DNA of 64,000 bases from JAUWGC01 sp963753055 (GCA_963753055.1 CAVWAP010000001.1:1054001-1118000), one strand, 5' to 3'; shown: positions 26,401-33,915, counted from the first letter of the stretch. Made by a program: numbers and translations. Notes: generated by a model not told the origin, from the sequence alone.

Positions 26401-27438
26401 TACATCAAGTTCACCAATCATGATACCCATTTCAGCAATTACAAAGGTGAGAAGCAATGCTGTCCTGGGCTCATTATTAACGCCAAATCCCTTTCCAAAC
26501 ACTTTTGGTGTGATCCTGTCTTTTGAGATTGCCTGCAGTATCCTTGGTGCGCCCAGGATACCTCCCAAGGCAGAAGATAATGTCGCACCCCAGATTCCGG
26601 CAATAACCAATGGTGAGAACCAGGCCATCCTCATCAGGTAGTTCATGTCGCTGAGCAATATTTCCCGGTTGACAAAGAAAGCAATACCAGTGGCCAGGGC
26701 AAGGTATACCAATAATCCGACAAGGATGGCAATAAGGGTACCTGCCGGGATATTGGACTTGGGGTTTTTAAGGTCACCTGACATTGCCACACCGGCAGTA
26801 AATCCTGTTACGGCAGGGAAGAAGATTGCAAAAACAGTTATCATGGATACCCCGCTTTCAGCAGGTAGGAGTGATACCGGTTCCATTTCAGCCGGATCCA
26901 TGAGATAAAATCCCAGAAATACTGAAACCAGAGAAAGGGCAATGGCCCCAAGAATGAAAAATTGGGCTTTAATAGCTATAGAAGTACTGATGAAAGCAAT
27001 GATTGCCAAAAAAGTCAGTATAAGAGTCCCGACAATCCTGTAACTCTCGATTGATGGCTCCAGGCCTGTCAGTCGGCTAATCGTTTCAATACCCAGAAAG
27101 TTTTCACAGAAACCAATGATATACAGAGCAATGCTGAAAGCTGTTCCTATGAAAATAGTGATACCGATCGAGCCTCCGATAGGTAGTCCAAGGCTCCTGG
27201 ATAGCATGTAATAGATTCCACCTACCTTGATCTTTTTATCCGTTGCAATGCTGGATATACTGAGTCCCGTGGAAACGGAAATAACATGGGCAAGCAGTAT
27301 GATTCCGATCGTAATGATCAATCCTGACTGCCCGACAACCCAACCCAGCCGCATATACATGATCACCCCAAGGATGGTCAGGATGGAGGGTGTAAAAACC
27401 CCTGAAAATGCACCGTATTTTCGTGGTTGTAAGGACAT
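23494..27438 (-). CDS. Cation-chloride cotransporter (SLC12) homologue with long C-terminal extension
   Basis: 1314 residues. About 1-430 form an APC-fold transporter with the SLC12 start FSGVFTPSILTILGVIMYMR and the segment GAPRILQAISKDRI. About 445-760 match the soluble C-terminal SLC12 domain (NIILFSGGSGNRPHLLQLG, NTVLMGWGRQ, LVFLGIP). About 770-1314 form an additional, highly charged, mostly helical region with coiled-coil character and no motif I recognise. Eukaryotic members move Na+/K+ with Cl-, and bacterial ones are often called amino acid permeases. The long tail is not part of the standard family and could be a cytoplasmic regulatory module. The spacer upstream is filled by a heptamer array. 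Confidence 0.85.
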   Translation of the reverse strand: MSLQPRKYGAFSGVFTPSILTILGVIMYMRLGWVVGQSGLIITIGIILLAHVISVSTGLSISSIATDKKIKVGGIYYMLSRSLGLPIGGSIGITIFIGTAFSIALYIIGFCENFLGIETISRLTGLEPSIESYRIVGTLILTFLAIIAFISTSIAIKAQFFILGAIALSLVSVFLGFYLMDPAEMEPVSLLPAESGVSMITVFAIFFPAVTGFTAGVAMSGDLKNPKSNIPAGTLIAILVGLLVYLALATGIAFFVNREILLSDMNYLMRMAWFSPLVIAGIWGATLSSALGGILGAPRILQAISKDRITPKVFGKGFGVNNEPRTALLLTFVIAEMGIMIGELDVVASIVTMFYIAAYGFINLAFALEKWASTDFRPSFKISMWIGIIGFIACFAVMFKLDTVAMIVAMLVLAAIYYYIKRKKLALDYGDVWQSVWSAIIRSILKRIETRGLEERNWRPNIILFSGGSGNRPHLLQLGKDLAGKRGLLSNFDLVLNKSAKVLLKKHQQVVENDEKALDEGFFTRKHECKDVYEGIEVISSTYGFSGVEPNTVLMGWGRQTQDPDRFVRMIKTLSDLDLNILMVDYDKDLSFGKKQVIDIWCRGGGNNCTLMLSLIKFLWLSEDWKNAQARILIINPINDEKEKLIKDAEKVLEKLRMDAEIKVMNNQIEQRPVHEIIQVESSNSDLVFLGIPEVQEGQEQLYVDNINYLCQNIGTVVLMKASSYFKEIEIGNIKSTFIQEKSEFIKKGIDAVNNREIKIPEITYPKHPVLAEHLRNLYEKLKGLNKSLYNSYLEELFSYHHHPIHEIKEATEDNLKKFNGKLLDKNQSDLQELAFNIQSEIIAGQSKIINQLDESSFRDQRNLLQKGIQHYNRQLDEITKPLPELITIELTRNELKLLKEDRGKDTLFKGWRKFLIKVLGIKKRYHVKYSRMVEAHLDGALQYALYEVFQNWGMISIQYIIKIQKLNEAAIESHIKIDKLIRDKGLSDDIVQDEINKMNKLYQAYKRLNEAALQSLYLLLLNKVSFIVQQISNDLNTVNPNRLIARRKKANLQFTKIPETITKIPGLWYDNMKILNKLNELQLINYKLILELRTDLFHLYNGINEKSNHLVLKHYQKLIQLFGKPETRPDVKQLKAILTHLDSKKFIFLWNDMIKVIIGELKSRPDKLVKSIDIIRHDVYENFKENQFTKRRPNSFHLRSMATQTIKEDYLKPIQLILDELSVKLGESISAVNKRVSQYIEIIESGQVAMDRGYDIERYEDEVQEFLKEEFFLSEKILMKVMNQIMERRNSLMDKFSILTILRAKGNIRKYLR

Positions 27439-27444
27439 TGTTGG

Positions 27445-27517
27445 TTGTCAGTTGTCAGTAAACCTATAACTTATAACCTATAACCTATAACCTATAACCT
27501 ATAACCTATAACTTATA
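27445..27517. repeat. Heptamer array D (2 x TTGTCAG then 8 x ACYTATA)
   Basis: Two TTGTCAG units (27445-27458), a 3-base join, then ACCTATA, ACTTATA, five ACCTATA and ACTTATA (27462-27517). It fills almost the entire 80-base spacer between the lipoprotein stop and the cotransporter ATG, including the region where a ribosome-binding site for the cotransporter would lie. Confidence 0.9.
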
Positions 27518-27518
27518 A

Positions 27519-28046
27519 CTACTTCAACTTTACGCAATCTTGAAATTTACCAACTGCAATCTTATCATTCAACTCATCGATCAGGTTCTTATAATCATAC
27601 CTCGTACCGCAACGGTACATCTCCAACAGGGGGTCATACTCCATGATATGTCCCATGAGCTCATCTGCCGTTGGATCCTTTTGCAATTTGCTATACTCTT
27701 CATAAGTATAATTAAGAAAAGCTACATGCTCATCGATACCACGGTTATCAAGTAAAAATCCTTCTTTCAGCTGGGTTGGGTAAGCAAAGCTTTTTCCATA
27801 CTTGATGTCGTTCCGACCTGGATAGGAATTGATTTTTGATTTATCCTCAGATAATGTTACAGGGACATTCTTTGAGAAATCCATCTTGGTCTTATAAATT
27901 ATCACCGGTGGCCCAGCCGTTGTTGCCACTGCTTCTTCCTTCTTTTTCTGTGTTTTTGAGGTTGTTTTATTGGAACAACTTGACATTAAAATCGTTAAAA
28001 TGATCAGGAAGGCTGAAATAAATGTTAAAATTCTCGTTATAGGCAT
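27519..28046 (-). CDS. Lipoprotein of unknown function
   Basis: About 175 residues from the ATG at 28046 (open frame to 28076). It has a lipoprotein signal (MPITRILTFISAFLIILTIL, lipobox MSSC), a Lys/Thr-rich linker and a folded region of about 130 residues with no motif I recognise (for example SYPGRNDIKYGKSFAYPTQL and a Cys pair in MYRCGTRY and KFQDCVK that might form a disulfide). It is divergent from the DUF1573 gene. Its TAG stop (27519-27521) overlaps the boundary of the heptamer array that separates it from the cotransporter. Confidence 0.7.
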   Translation of the reverse strand: MPITRILTFISAFLIILTILMSSCSNKTTSKTQKKKEEAVATTAGPPVIIYKTKMDFSKNVPVTLSEDKSKINSYPGRNDIKYGKSFAYPTQLKEGFLLDNRGIDEHVAFLNYTYEEYSKLQKDPTADELMGHIMEYDPLLEMYRCGTRYDYKNLIDELNDKIAVGKFQDCVKLK

Positions 28047-28099
28047 AGTTTTTGATATTGGAGTTACATCATACAATAATATAAAATATATCGGAAACG

Positions 28100-28129
28100 T
28101 TTGTTTGTTTTGAATATTTAGTAATTTTG
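28100..28129 (+). promoter_or_regulatory. Promoter of the DUF1573 gene (TTTG-18-TAATTTTG)
   Basis: A -33 TTTG at 28100-28103 and a -7 box TAATTTTG at 28122-28129 with an 18-base spacer fit the Bacteroidota housekeeping promoter. Overlapping TTTG copies at 28104 and 28109 make the -33 position ambiguous. The ATG is at 28174. Confidence 0.6.
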
Positions 28130-28173
28130 TTTCACCGAATCTTACATTAAGCTAATTTAAAATTTATAAGATC

Positions 28174-28635
28174 ATGAAAAGGATAATCATTACTGCTGTT
28201 GTTGCCATGTTTGCAGTATCTTCTCTTATTGCTCAGAATGCTGAAGAAGAAAAGAATCCAAATGCACCAGTCATTTCTTTTGCTAAAACTGTTCATGATT
28301 ATGGCACCATCTATCAAAATGCAGATGGCACATGTCAGTTTGAGTTTACGAATACAGGAAAAGAACCACTCATCCTGTCTCGTCCAAAATCATCTTGTGG
28401 ATGTACGGTGCCAACATGGCCGAAACAACCAATTCTACCTGGAAAAACAGATGCAGTGAAGGTCACTTATTCTACAAAACGAATAGGACCAATCAATAAA
28501 ACTGTGACTATTTATTCTAACGCATCAAATTCCCCGGTTGTATTACGGATCAAAGGGAAAGTGAACAAACCCCCGGACGAAGTCATGCCGGAGAAGCAAA
28601 CAGATGAAAGTGCTACTCCGGTTAACAAAAAATAA
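28174..28635 (+). CDS. Exported DUF1573 protein
   Basis: 153 residues with a signal peptide (MKRIIITAVVAMFAVSSLIA before QNAEEE) and one DUF1573 Ig-like domain (about 35-130): ISFAKTVHDYGTIYQNADGT, FTNTGKEPLILSRPKSSCGC and VTIYSNASNSPVVLRIKG. The S-C-G-C motif is the family hallmark. The family is common and abundant in Bacteroidota; its function is unknown, and the fold is like periplasmic adhesion or chaperone Ig domains. A good promoter lies upstream and a hairpin terminator directly follows, so it is probably a single-gene transcript. Confidence 0.9.
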   Translation: MKRIIITAVVAMFAVSSLIAQNAEEEKNPNAPVISFAKTVHDYGTIYQNADGTCQFEFTNTGKEPLILSRPKSSCGCTVPTWPKQPILPGKTDAVKVTYSTKRIGPINKTVTIYSNASNSPVVLRIKGKVNKPPDEVMPEKQTDESATPVNKK

Positions 28636-28640
28636 TAATT

Positions 28641-28669
28641 ACTCCTGGTAAATGCTGCCGGGAGTTTTT
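28641..28669 (+). terminator. Rho-independent terminator after the DUF1573 gene
   Basis: An 8-bp stem with one T-G pair (ACTCCTGG, 28641-28648, with CCGGGAGT, 28658-28665) followed by a T run to 28669, starting 5 bases after the stop codon. Confidence 0.75.
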
Positions 28670-28697
28670 GATTTTATTAACCCAAACCAAATATTTT

Positions 28698-29894
28698 ATG
28701 CCTAAGATTTCACAAAAGGGGAGGATGATGCCGGAATCCCCTATCAGGAAGTTAGTCCCTTATGCCGATGGCGCAAAAAGCAGAGGGATAAAAGTATATC
28801 ATCTTAACATTGGACAGCCTGATATCCCAACTCCTGAAGTGGCCCTTGATGCCATCCATGATTATCCGGAAAAAGTAGTAGCATATAGCCATTCGGCTGG
28901 TATACCCTCTTTCAGGAAAAAGCTGACAGAGTACTACAAAAAGCATGATATTCATATTACTGCTGAAGATATTATTGTTTGTGCAGGTGCTTCGGAAGCA
29001 TTACTATTCGCATTTGGAAGTTGCCTTGACAATGGTGATGAAGTCATTATTCCTGAACCTTTTTATGCTAATTACAATGGCTTTGCGGTGAATGCCGGCG
29101 TCGTTGTAAAACCGATTCCATCGAGTATAGAAAGTGGTTTTGCATTGCCACCAATAGAAGAATTTGAAAAAGCCATCACACCCAGGACAAAAGCAATACT
29201 CATCTGTAATCCTAACAACCCGACAGGTTATCTTTACTCAAAGGAAGAGCTGGAAATACTGCGTGATATGGTTCTAAAGCATGATCTTTACCTGATCGCA
29301 GATGAAGTATACAGGGAGTTTTGTTACGATGGCAAAGAGCATTACTCGTCCATGTATCTTGATGGAATAGAGCAAAATGTTATCCTGATCGACTCTGTTT
29401 CAAAGCGTTATAGTGCATGTGGTGTGCGTATTGGCTTCATGATCTCCAAAAACAAAGAAGTGATGGCTACCGCATTAAAGTTTGCACAGGCAAGGCTGAG
29501 TCCACCCAGCTTCGGGCAGGTAGCTTCAGAGGCAGCCATAGACACTCCGGAGAGCTATTTTGTTGAAGTTAATAAGGAATATCTGGCTCGTCGTGATGTT
29601 GTTGTAAGTGCTATTAACAGCATGGAAGGAGCATACTGTCCCAATCCAAGCGGCGCCTTCTACGTGGTTGCGAAACTTCCTATCGATGACTCTGACAAGT
29701 TTTGTAAATGGTTATTGGAAGATTTTGATTACCAGGGGGAAACCGTAATGCTGTCTCCAGCGACCGGCTTTTATTCTACCAAAGGAATGGGACTGGATGA
29801 AGTGAGGATCAGCTATGTCCTGAATGTTGATGATCTGAAGAAATCAATGAAATGCCTCGAAGAAGCATTGAAAGTTTATCCAGGCAGAAGATAG
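28698..29894 (+). CDS. Aspartate-aminotransferase-family PLP enzyme
   Basis: About 398 residues from the ATG at 28698 (the frame is open from 28668, inside the upstream terminator). Fold type I class I/II enzyme: substrate loop NIGQPDIPTPEV, cofactor contacts CNPNNPTGYLYS and IADEVYREF, PLP lysine Lys236 in DSVSKRYSACGVRIG. Members catalyse transfer of amino groups between Asp, aromatic or other amino acids and 2-oxoglutarate; the exact substrate is not readable. It stands alone between a terminator and a 105-base heptamer array that separates it from the convergent namZ. Confidence 0.9.
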   Translation: MPKISQKGRMMPESPIRKLVPYADGAKSRGIKVYHLNIGQPDIPTPEVALDAIHDYPEKVVAYSHSAGIPSFRKKLTEYYKKHDIHITAEDIIVCAGASEALLFAFGSCLDNGDEVIIPEPFYANYNGFAVNAGVVVKPIPSSIESGFALPPIEEFEKAITPRTKAILICNPNNPTGYLYSKEELEILRDMVLKHDLYLIADEVYREFCYDGKEHYSSMYLDGIEQNVILIDSVSKRYSACGVRIGFMISKNKEVMATALKFAQARLSPPSFGQVASEAAIDTPESYFVEVNKEYLARRDVVVSAINSMEGAYCPNPSGAFYVVAKLPIDDSDKFCKWLLEDFDYQGETVMLSPATGFYSTKGMGLDEVRISYVLNVDDLKKSMKCLEEALKVYPGRR

Positions 29895-29909
29895 AGAAGA
29901 GAACTTTAA

Positions 29910-30014
29910 ATTTACAATTTACAATTTACGATTTACGATTTACAATTTACAACTTACAACTTACAACTTATAACTTATAACTTATAACTTATAACTTATA
30001 ACCTATAACCTATA
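29910..30014. repeat. Heptamer array E (15 units with ordered sequence drift)
   Basis: Exactly 15 units of 7 bases in blocks: ATTTACA x2, ATTTACG x2, ATTTACA x2, ACTTACA x2, ACTTATA x5, ACCTATA x2. From ATTTACA onward, each block differs from the next by one transition. It lies between the aminotransferase stop (29894) and the convergent namZ stop (30025). Confidence 0.95.
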
Positions 30015-30024
30015 ACCGTTCTCC

Positions 30025-31239
30025 TTATTCAAAATCAGGATATAGCAGATAATTCTTTCGAATTTCCTTAAATTCCTTAAGTCCGGCTTCCCAGGATTTC
30101 CGTATGTCTTTTTCGTTGACACCCAATTTGATCTGTGCTTTAAGCATAGTGCTGCCTGATAGATAATTGAAGTAACTATTGAAGAAATCGCTACGATCAG
30201 AGAAGAACCGTGCCATATCGATTAACCAGCGTAAATGGATCTGCCGGGGATTCTTTTTAATATTTGATGCGTAGTTTGTCAGATTTTGTCCTATGCATCG
30301 CTGATCCTTGTATTTAGGATTTACTGCCCCGGTTATACTATGCGGTGTAAATGTATATGATCCATGCTTGAAGTCAGGATGGCCGATTATCTGGAAGGGC
30401 TTGTCAGTACCACGTCCTTCACTGATTATTGTTCCTTCGAACAGTGCAAGGGATGGATAAAGATAGATAGCCTTCCAGTTTGGTAAGTTAGGGGATGGCT
30501 TGACTGGTAGCTTGTAGAGCATATTGTGGTGGTAGTTTATGACCGGAATGACCTTAATATCGCAATAGAAATCACCTTCGAGCCAGCCTTCACCATTTAC
30601 CATGCTGGCATATTCACCAACAGTCATACCATGAACAATTGGGACCGGGTGAAGCCCCACAAAGGACTGATATTGTCCCGTCAGTATGGGCCCGTCAACA
30701 TAAAATCCATTGGGATTAGGCCTGTCAAGGATAATCATTGGGATGCCTCTCTCAGCGCAGGCTTCCATTACAAAACTCATCGTCGATATATAAGTGTAAA
30801 AGCGTGCACCAACATCCTGAAGGTCAAAAACAACAATGTCCACCTTCTTCAATTCTTTGTTGGTAGGTTTATAGTGCTTTCCATACAGGGATATGACCGG
30901 CAAGCCCGTTTGCGCGTCCCGTCCACTTTTGATATTTTTACCTGCATCTGCCTGCCCACGGAAACCATGTTCCGGGCAAAATACCTTTGTGACAATAACG
31001 CCTGAATTGAGTAAGCTGTCAACAAGGTGTACCTTCCCAATCATTGAAGTCTGGTTAGCCACAACGGCTACATTTACATTCTTGAGAATGGGGAAATACT
31101 GTTCAGTTTGTTGGGCGCCAACAATCACATCTTTCTCTGTGATTATTATAAGATCCTGACTTGGTTTTTCCTGGGATAAAACTTGATGGGATAATAAATA
31201 TGCCCAAACGACCATTAAAGCAACAACCTTAACCTTCAT
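30025..31239 (-). CDS. namZ: Exo-beta-N-acetylmuramidase (DUF1343, NamZ family)
   Basis: 404 residues with a signal peptide (MKVKVVALMVVWAYLLSHQV before LSQEK), then the DUF1343 domain with VAVVANQTSMIGKVHLVDSL, CPEHGFRGQADAG, VVFDLQDVGARFYTYISTM and ILDRPNPNG. NamZ enzymes cut single MurNAc residues from the non-reducing end of peptidoglycan fragments (described in Bacillus subtilis and Tannerella forsythia), for cell-wall salvage. It acts in the periplasm or as a lipoprotein-free exported enzyme. It is convergent with the aminotransferase and divergent from the ABC permease gene. Confidence 0.88.
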   Translation of the reverse strand: MKVKVVALMVVWAYLLSHQVLSQEKPSQDLIIITEKDVIVGAQQTEQYFPILKNVNVAVVANQTSMIGKVHLVDSLLNSGVIVTKVFCPEHGFRGQADAGKNIKSGRDAQTGLPVISLYGKHYKPTNKELKKVDIVVFDLQDVGARFYTYISTMSFVMEACAERGIPMIILDRPNPNGFYVDGPILTGQYQSFVGLHPVPIVHGMTVGEYASMVNGEGWLEGDFYCDIKVIPVINYHHNMLYKLPVKPSPNLPNWKAIYLYPSLALFEGTIISEGRGTDKPFQIIGHPDFKHGSYTFTPHSITGAVNPKYKDQRCIGQNLTNYASNIKKNPRQIHLRWLIDMARFFSDRSDFFNSYFNYLSGSTMLKAQIKLGVNEKDIRKSWEAGLKEFKEIRKNYLLYPDFE

Positions 31240-31302
31240 ATCCTATACGATAATGATTAATGGTTAATTTTTTATCTAGAAAAGATCTGGGCAATTTGAA
31301 AC

Positions 31303-31310
31303 CAAAGATA
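31303..31310 (-). promoter_or_regulatory. Putative -7 box for namZ (TATCTTTG)
   Basis: Matches TAnnTTTG on the minus strand, 64 bases before the ATG at 31239; no clear -33. Confidence 0.4.
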
Positions 31311-31367
31311 ATTGTTTAATAATGTACTGTTCATCCCTAAAAAAATAGTTTTTCACAATGAAATTGA

Positions 31368-31375
31368 TACTTTTG
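31368..31375 (+). promoter_or_regulatory. Putative -7 box for the ABC permease gene (TACTTTTG)
   Basis: Matches TAnnTTTG, 27 bases before the ATG at 31402. It argues against the longer frame beginning at 31312, which would start upstream of the promoter. A T-run lies near -30 but not TTTG at ideal spacing. Confidence 0.45.
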
Positions 31376-31401
31376 TTAATTACATTACTATTGCTTCGAT
31401 A

Positions 31402-32628
31402 ATGAATTTTGAGTTATTTGTTGCTAAACATATCCTGAAGCGGAGCAAGAACAACATCTCAGCTCCCTATGTTCGCATAGCCATCATCAGTGTTGCGCTT
31501 GGGATGATAGTTATGATCATTTCCCTTGCAATTTTAACCGGTTTTCAACAGGGGATCCGGGATAAGGTTATTGGGCTTGGTTCACATATTCAGATCGTAG
31601 GATTTGATTTTAATAAATCATATGAGTCCTCGCCGGTTGATATAAACCAGACATTTTATCCCTATCAGAATGATAAGCCTGGTATCAGACATATACAGGT
31701 GTTTGCAAACAAAGCTGGAATAATAAAAACTGAAGAGCATATTCAAGGAATAATCCTGAAAGGAGTTGGAGCGGATTACGACTGGACCTTTTTTAAGAAC
31801 AATATCATTGAAGGAGCTTGTTTTGAAGCTGGAGGATCTGAAAAATCAGATGATGTATTAATATCTCGCAAGCTCTCTGATAAATTGAATATTAATATCG
31901 GCGATGATATCAGGGTTTATTTTATCTCCGAAGGCCAGCAACAACCCAGGGGGAGAAAGTTTTCGGTAACAGGAGTTTATGAAACCGGACTAGAAGAAAT
32001 CGATAATCTTTACCTGATCGGAGATATCAGGCATATTCAGAAGTTAAATAATTGGGATGAGAACCAGGTAGCCGGTTTTGAAGTGCTTATTAATGACTTT
32101 GAGGCTATCGACCAGGTTGCAGAAGAGATTCACGAAGATATACCTTATGATTTGAGGGCTGTTTCTATCAAGGACCTTTATCCCCAGATCTTCAGCTGGC
32201 TTGAACTGCAGGATATGAATGTAATTGTGATTATTGTCCTGATGGTTCTGGTGGCCGGGATAACAATGATTTCGACATTATTGGTCCTGATCCTGGAACG
32301 GACTAATATGATAGGGATACTTAAGGCATTGGGTGCCAGGGACTGGAGCGTCCGAAAGATCTTTCTCTATAATGCGGCTTACATAATCCTGGCCGGCCTG
32401 ATATGGGGCAATTTGATAGGGATAGGCTTAAGCATGCTGCAATATTATTTCGGACTCATACCTTTATCACAGGAATCATATTACTTGTCAGTAGTACCAA
32501 TAAACTTATCTCTTGCAAATATTCTGATCCTGAACCTTGGGACTTTAATAATCTGCACCTTGATCCTGGTAATACCATCGTATGTGGTTACACGTATTAC
32601 ACCCCTGAAAGCAATTCGGTTTGATTAG
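31402..32628 (+). CDS. LolC/LolE-type ABC transporter permease
   Basis: About 408 residues. One helix near the N-terminus (about 22-46, VRIAIISVALGMIVMIISLA), a large periplasmic domain (about 50-265), then three helices at the end, as in LolC/E and MacB (FtsX-like fold). Motifs AILTGFQQGIRDKVIGLGSH and GILKALGARDWSVRKIFL are typical of LolC/E. Lol permeases extract lipoproteins from the inner membrane. No LolD-like ATPase lies directly beside it; the ATPase two genes downstream looks like an ABC-2 partner. The ATG at 31402 is chosen by homology of the N-terminus and the promoter box. Confidence 0.85.
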   Translation: MNFELFVAKHILKRSKNNISAPYVRIAIISVALGMIVMIISLAILTGFQQGIRDKVIGLGSHIQIVGFDFNKSYESSPVDINQTFYPYQNDKPGIRHIQVFANKAGIIKTEEHIQGIILKGVGADYDWTFFKNNIIEGACFEAGGSEKSDDVLISRKLSDKLNINIGDDIRVYFISEGQQQPRGRKFSVTGVYETGLEEIDNLYLIGDIRHIQKLNNWDENQVAGFEVLINDFEAIDQVAEEIHEDIPYDLRAVSIKDLYPQIFSWLELQDMNVIVIIVLMVLVAGITMISTLLVLILERTNMIGILKALGARDWSVRKIFLYNAAYIILAGLIWGNLIGIGLSMLQYYFGLIPLSQESYYLSVVPINLSLANILILNLGTLIICTLILVIPSYVVTRITPLKAIRFD

Positions 32629-32638
32629 TAATTTTCTA

Positions 32639-33211
32639 ATGGATGTCAAAATTAAATATAGGCCAAAGCTAATTTCCTATCTGAAAGTGGGAAAGCTTCT
32701 TCACTTGATTACCATTATTGAGATTGCAGCTATTATTCTTCTTTTACCCGAATTGCTTTCTATTGTTAATGAGCCGATAAGCTTAATGCTTGTGGTAAAA
32801 ATCTGCCTGGTATTGTACCTTATCTGGCTACCTTTATCAGCACAGCTTGATGCCAGGTCAAGGTTTCAGAATTATAAAAAGATAAAAGATCAGTTATATC
32901 TTAATGGATACCAGCATAGGATCCTGAAACCGGTTTTAAAATCCAGGTGTCAGCGTGATGCAGCCAAGGTGGCTGCCAATGAGCTGGGTTATATGAAAAA
33001 TTGTTGCCAATACTTCAAATCTCACGGCTATAAATGGTACCATGTATTACCTGACTGGCTGTTCCGTTCACCCCAATATCTTTTTAGCAGCTTCTTTGTA
33101 AGGACAACCTTTTTTGCTCCTACCTATCATTCAAAAATCAATTACAAAGAGGTCATTTTACAACCCGAATTAACTGTATTGTCGTCTCGATATTATGAAA
33201 GAGCAAGTTGA
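32639..33211 (+). CDS. Orphan membrane protein in the ABC exporter cluster
   Basis: About 190 residues; no family recognised. Two hydrophobic segments (about 24-42, LITIIEIAAIILLLPELL, and 48-70) are followed by a basic, Cys-containing cytoplasmic tail (KSRCQRDAAKVAANELGYMK, then NCCQYFKSHGYKWYHVLP). The frame is open from a TTG at 32621, but the ATG at 32639 is likelier. It overlaps the start of the ATPase gene by 17 bases and follows the Lol-type permease by 10 bases, so it is co-expressed with both. Confidence 0.7.
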   Translation: MDVKIKYRPKLISYLKVGKLLHLITIIEIAAIILLLPELLSIVNEPISLMLVVKICLVLYLIWLPLSAQLDARSRFQNYKKIKDQLYLNGYQHRILKPVLKSRCQRDAAKVAANELGYMKNCCQYFKSHGYKWYHVLPDWLFRSPQYLFSSFFVRTTFFAPTYHSKINYKEVILQPELTVLSSRYYERAS

Positions 33212-33914
33212 AAATGTGGTCATAATCAGGGGATTATCCAAAAAGTTTGGTGATATCCAGGCAGTTGATGGATTGAACATGTCGGTCTACCAAGGTGATA
33301 TCTATGGTTTCCTGGGACCTAATGGCTCAGGAAAAAGCACAACCATACGTTTAATGCTTTCATTATTAAGCCCTGATGAAGGGACTATAGAAATGTTTGG
33401 TTTATCTCAAAGAAAGCACCAGATGAAGATATTGCAGAAGATCGGTACATTGGTTGAGAAGCCTGATTTTTATGAATACCTGAGCGCCAGGAAAAATCTT
33501 GAAATATTAATGCAATATTCCGGGATTAAGCCGAATCAAGACAAAATAATGGAAACACTGGAAATGGTTGGACTACATAGCAGGGCGAAAAGCAGGGTGA
33601 AAACATATTCAAAAGGGATGAAACAACGCCTGGGCATTGCACAGGCATTGTTGCATGATCCCGAGCTGCTGATCCTTGATGAACCATCCAGCGGGCTTGA
33701 TCCCGCCGGTGCAAGAGATATCCTTGCCCTGATCCTTAAATTGAATAAAGACATGCAAAAAACAATTATCCTGTCCTCACACCATTTATTGGAAATTCAG
33801 CAGGTAGCGAGCAGGATGGTAATAATCAATAAAGGGAAAAGTGTTCTGGAAGGTAATGTGAAAGAACTGCTATCAGGTAAAAACCTTGAGGCCTTATTCT
33901 TCGATCTGACTTAA
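33195..33914 (+). CDS. ABC transporter ATP-binding protein
   Basis: 239 residues. Walker A GPNGSGKST, signature KTYSKGMKQRLGIAQALL, Walker B LLILDEPSSGLD and the H-loop SSHHLLEIQ are all intact. The type resembles CcmA/NatA ATPases that work with ABC-2 permeases. There is one base between its stop and the ABC-2 permease ATG, so the two form a pair. It could also serve the Lol-type permease upstream, but LolD-specific features are not evident. Confidence 0.95.
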   Translation: MKEQVENVVIIRGLSKKFGDIQAVDGLNMSVYQGDIYGFLGPNGSGKSTTIRLMLSLLSPDEGTIEMFGLSQRKHQMKILQKIGTLVEKPDFYEYLSARKNLEILMQYSGIKPNQDKIMETLEMVGLHSRAKSRVKTYSKGMKQRLGIAQALLHDPELLILDEPSSGLDPAGARDILALILKLNKDMQKTIILSSHHLLEIQQVASRMVIINKGKSVLEGNVKELLSGKNLEALFFDLT

Positions 33915-33915
33915 A

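Noticed and set aside
29910..30014. CRISPR array or telomere-like repeat
   Set aside because: Units are 7 bases with no spacers and no nearby cas genes, and the array lies between convergent genes inside a bacterial chromosome segment, so neither applies.
31312..31401. Longer N-terminus for the Lol-type permease (frame open from 31312)
   Set aside because: It would start upstream of the TACTTTTG promoter box and adds residues unlike any LolC/E N-terminus; 31402 fits better.
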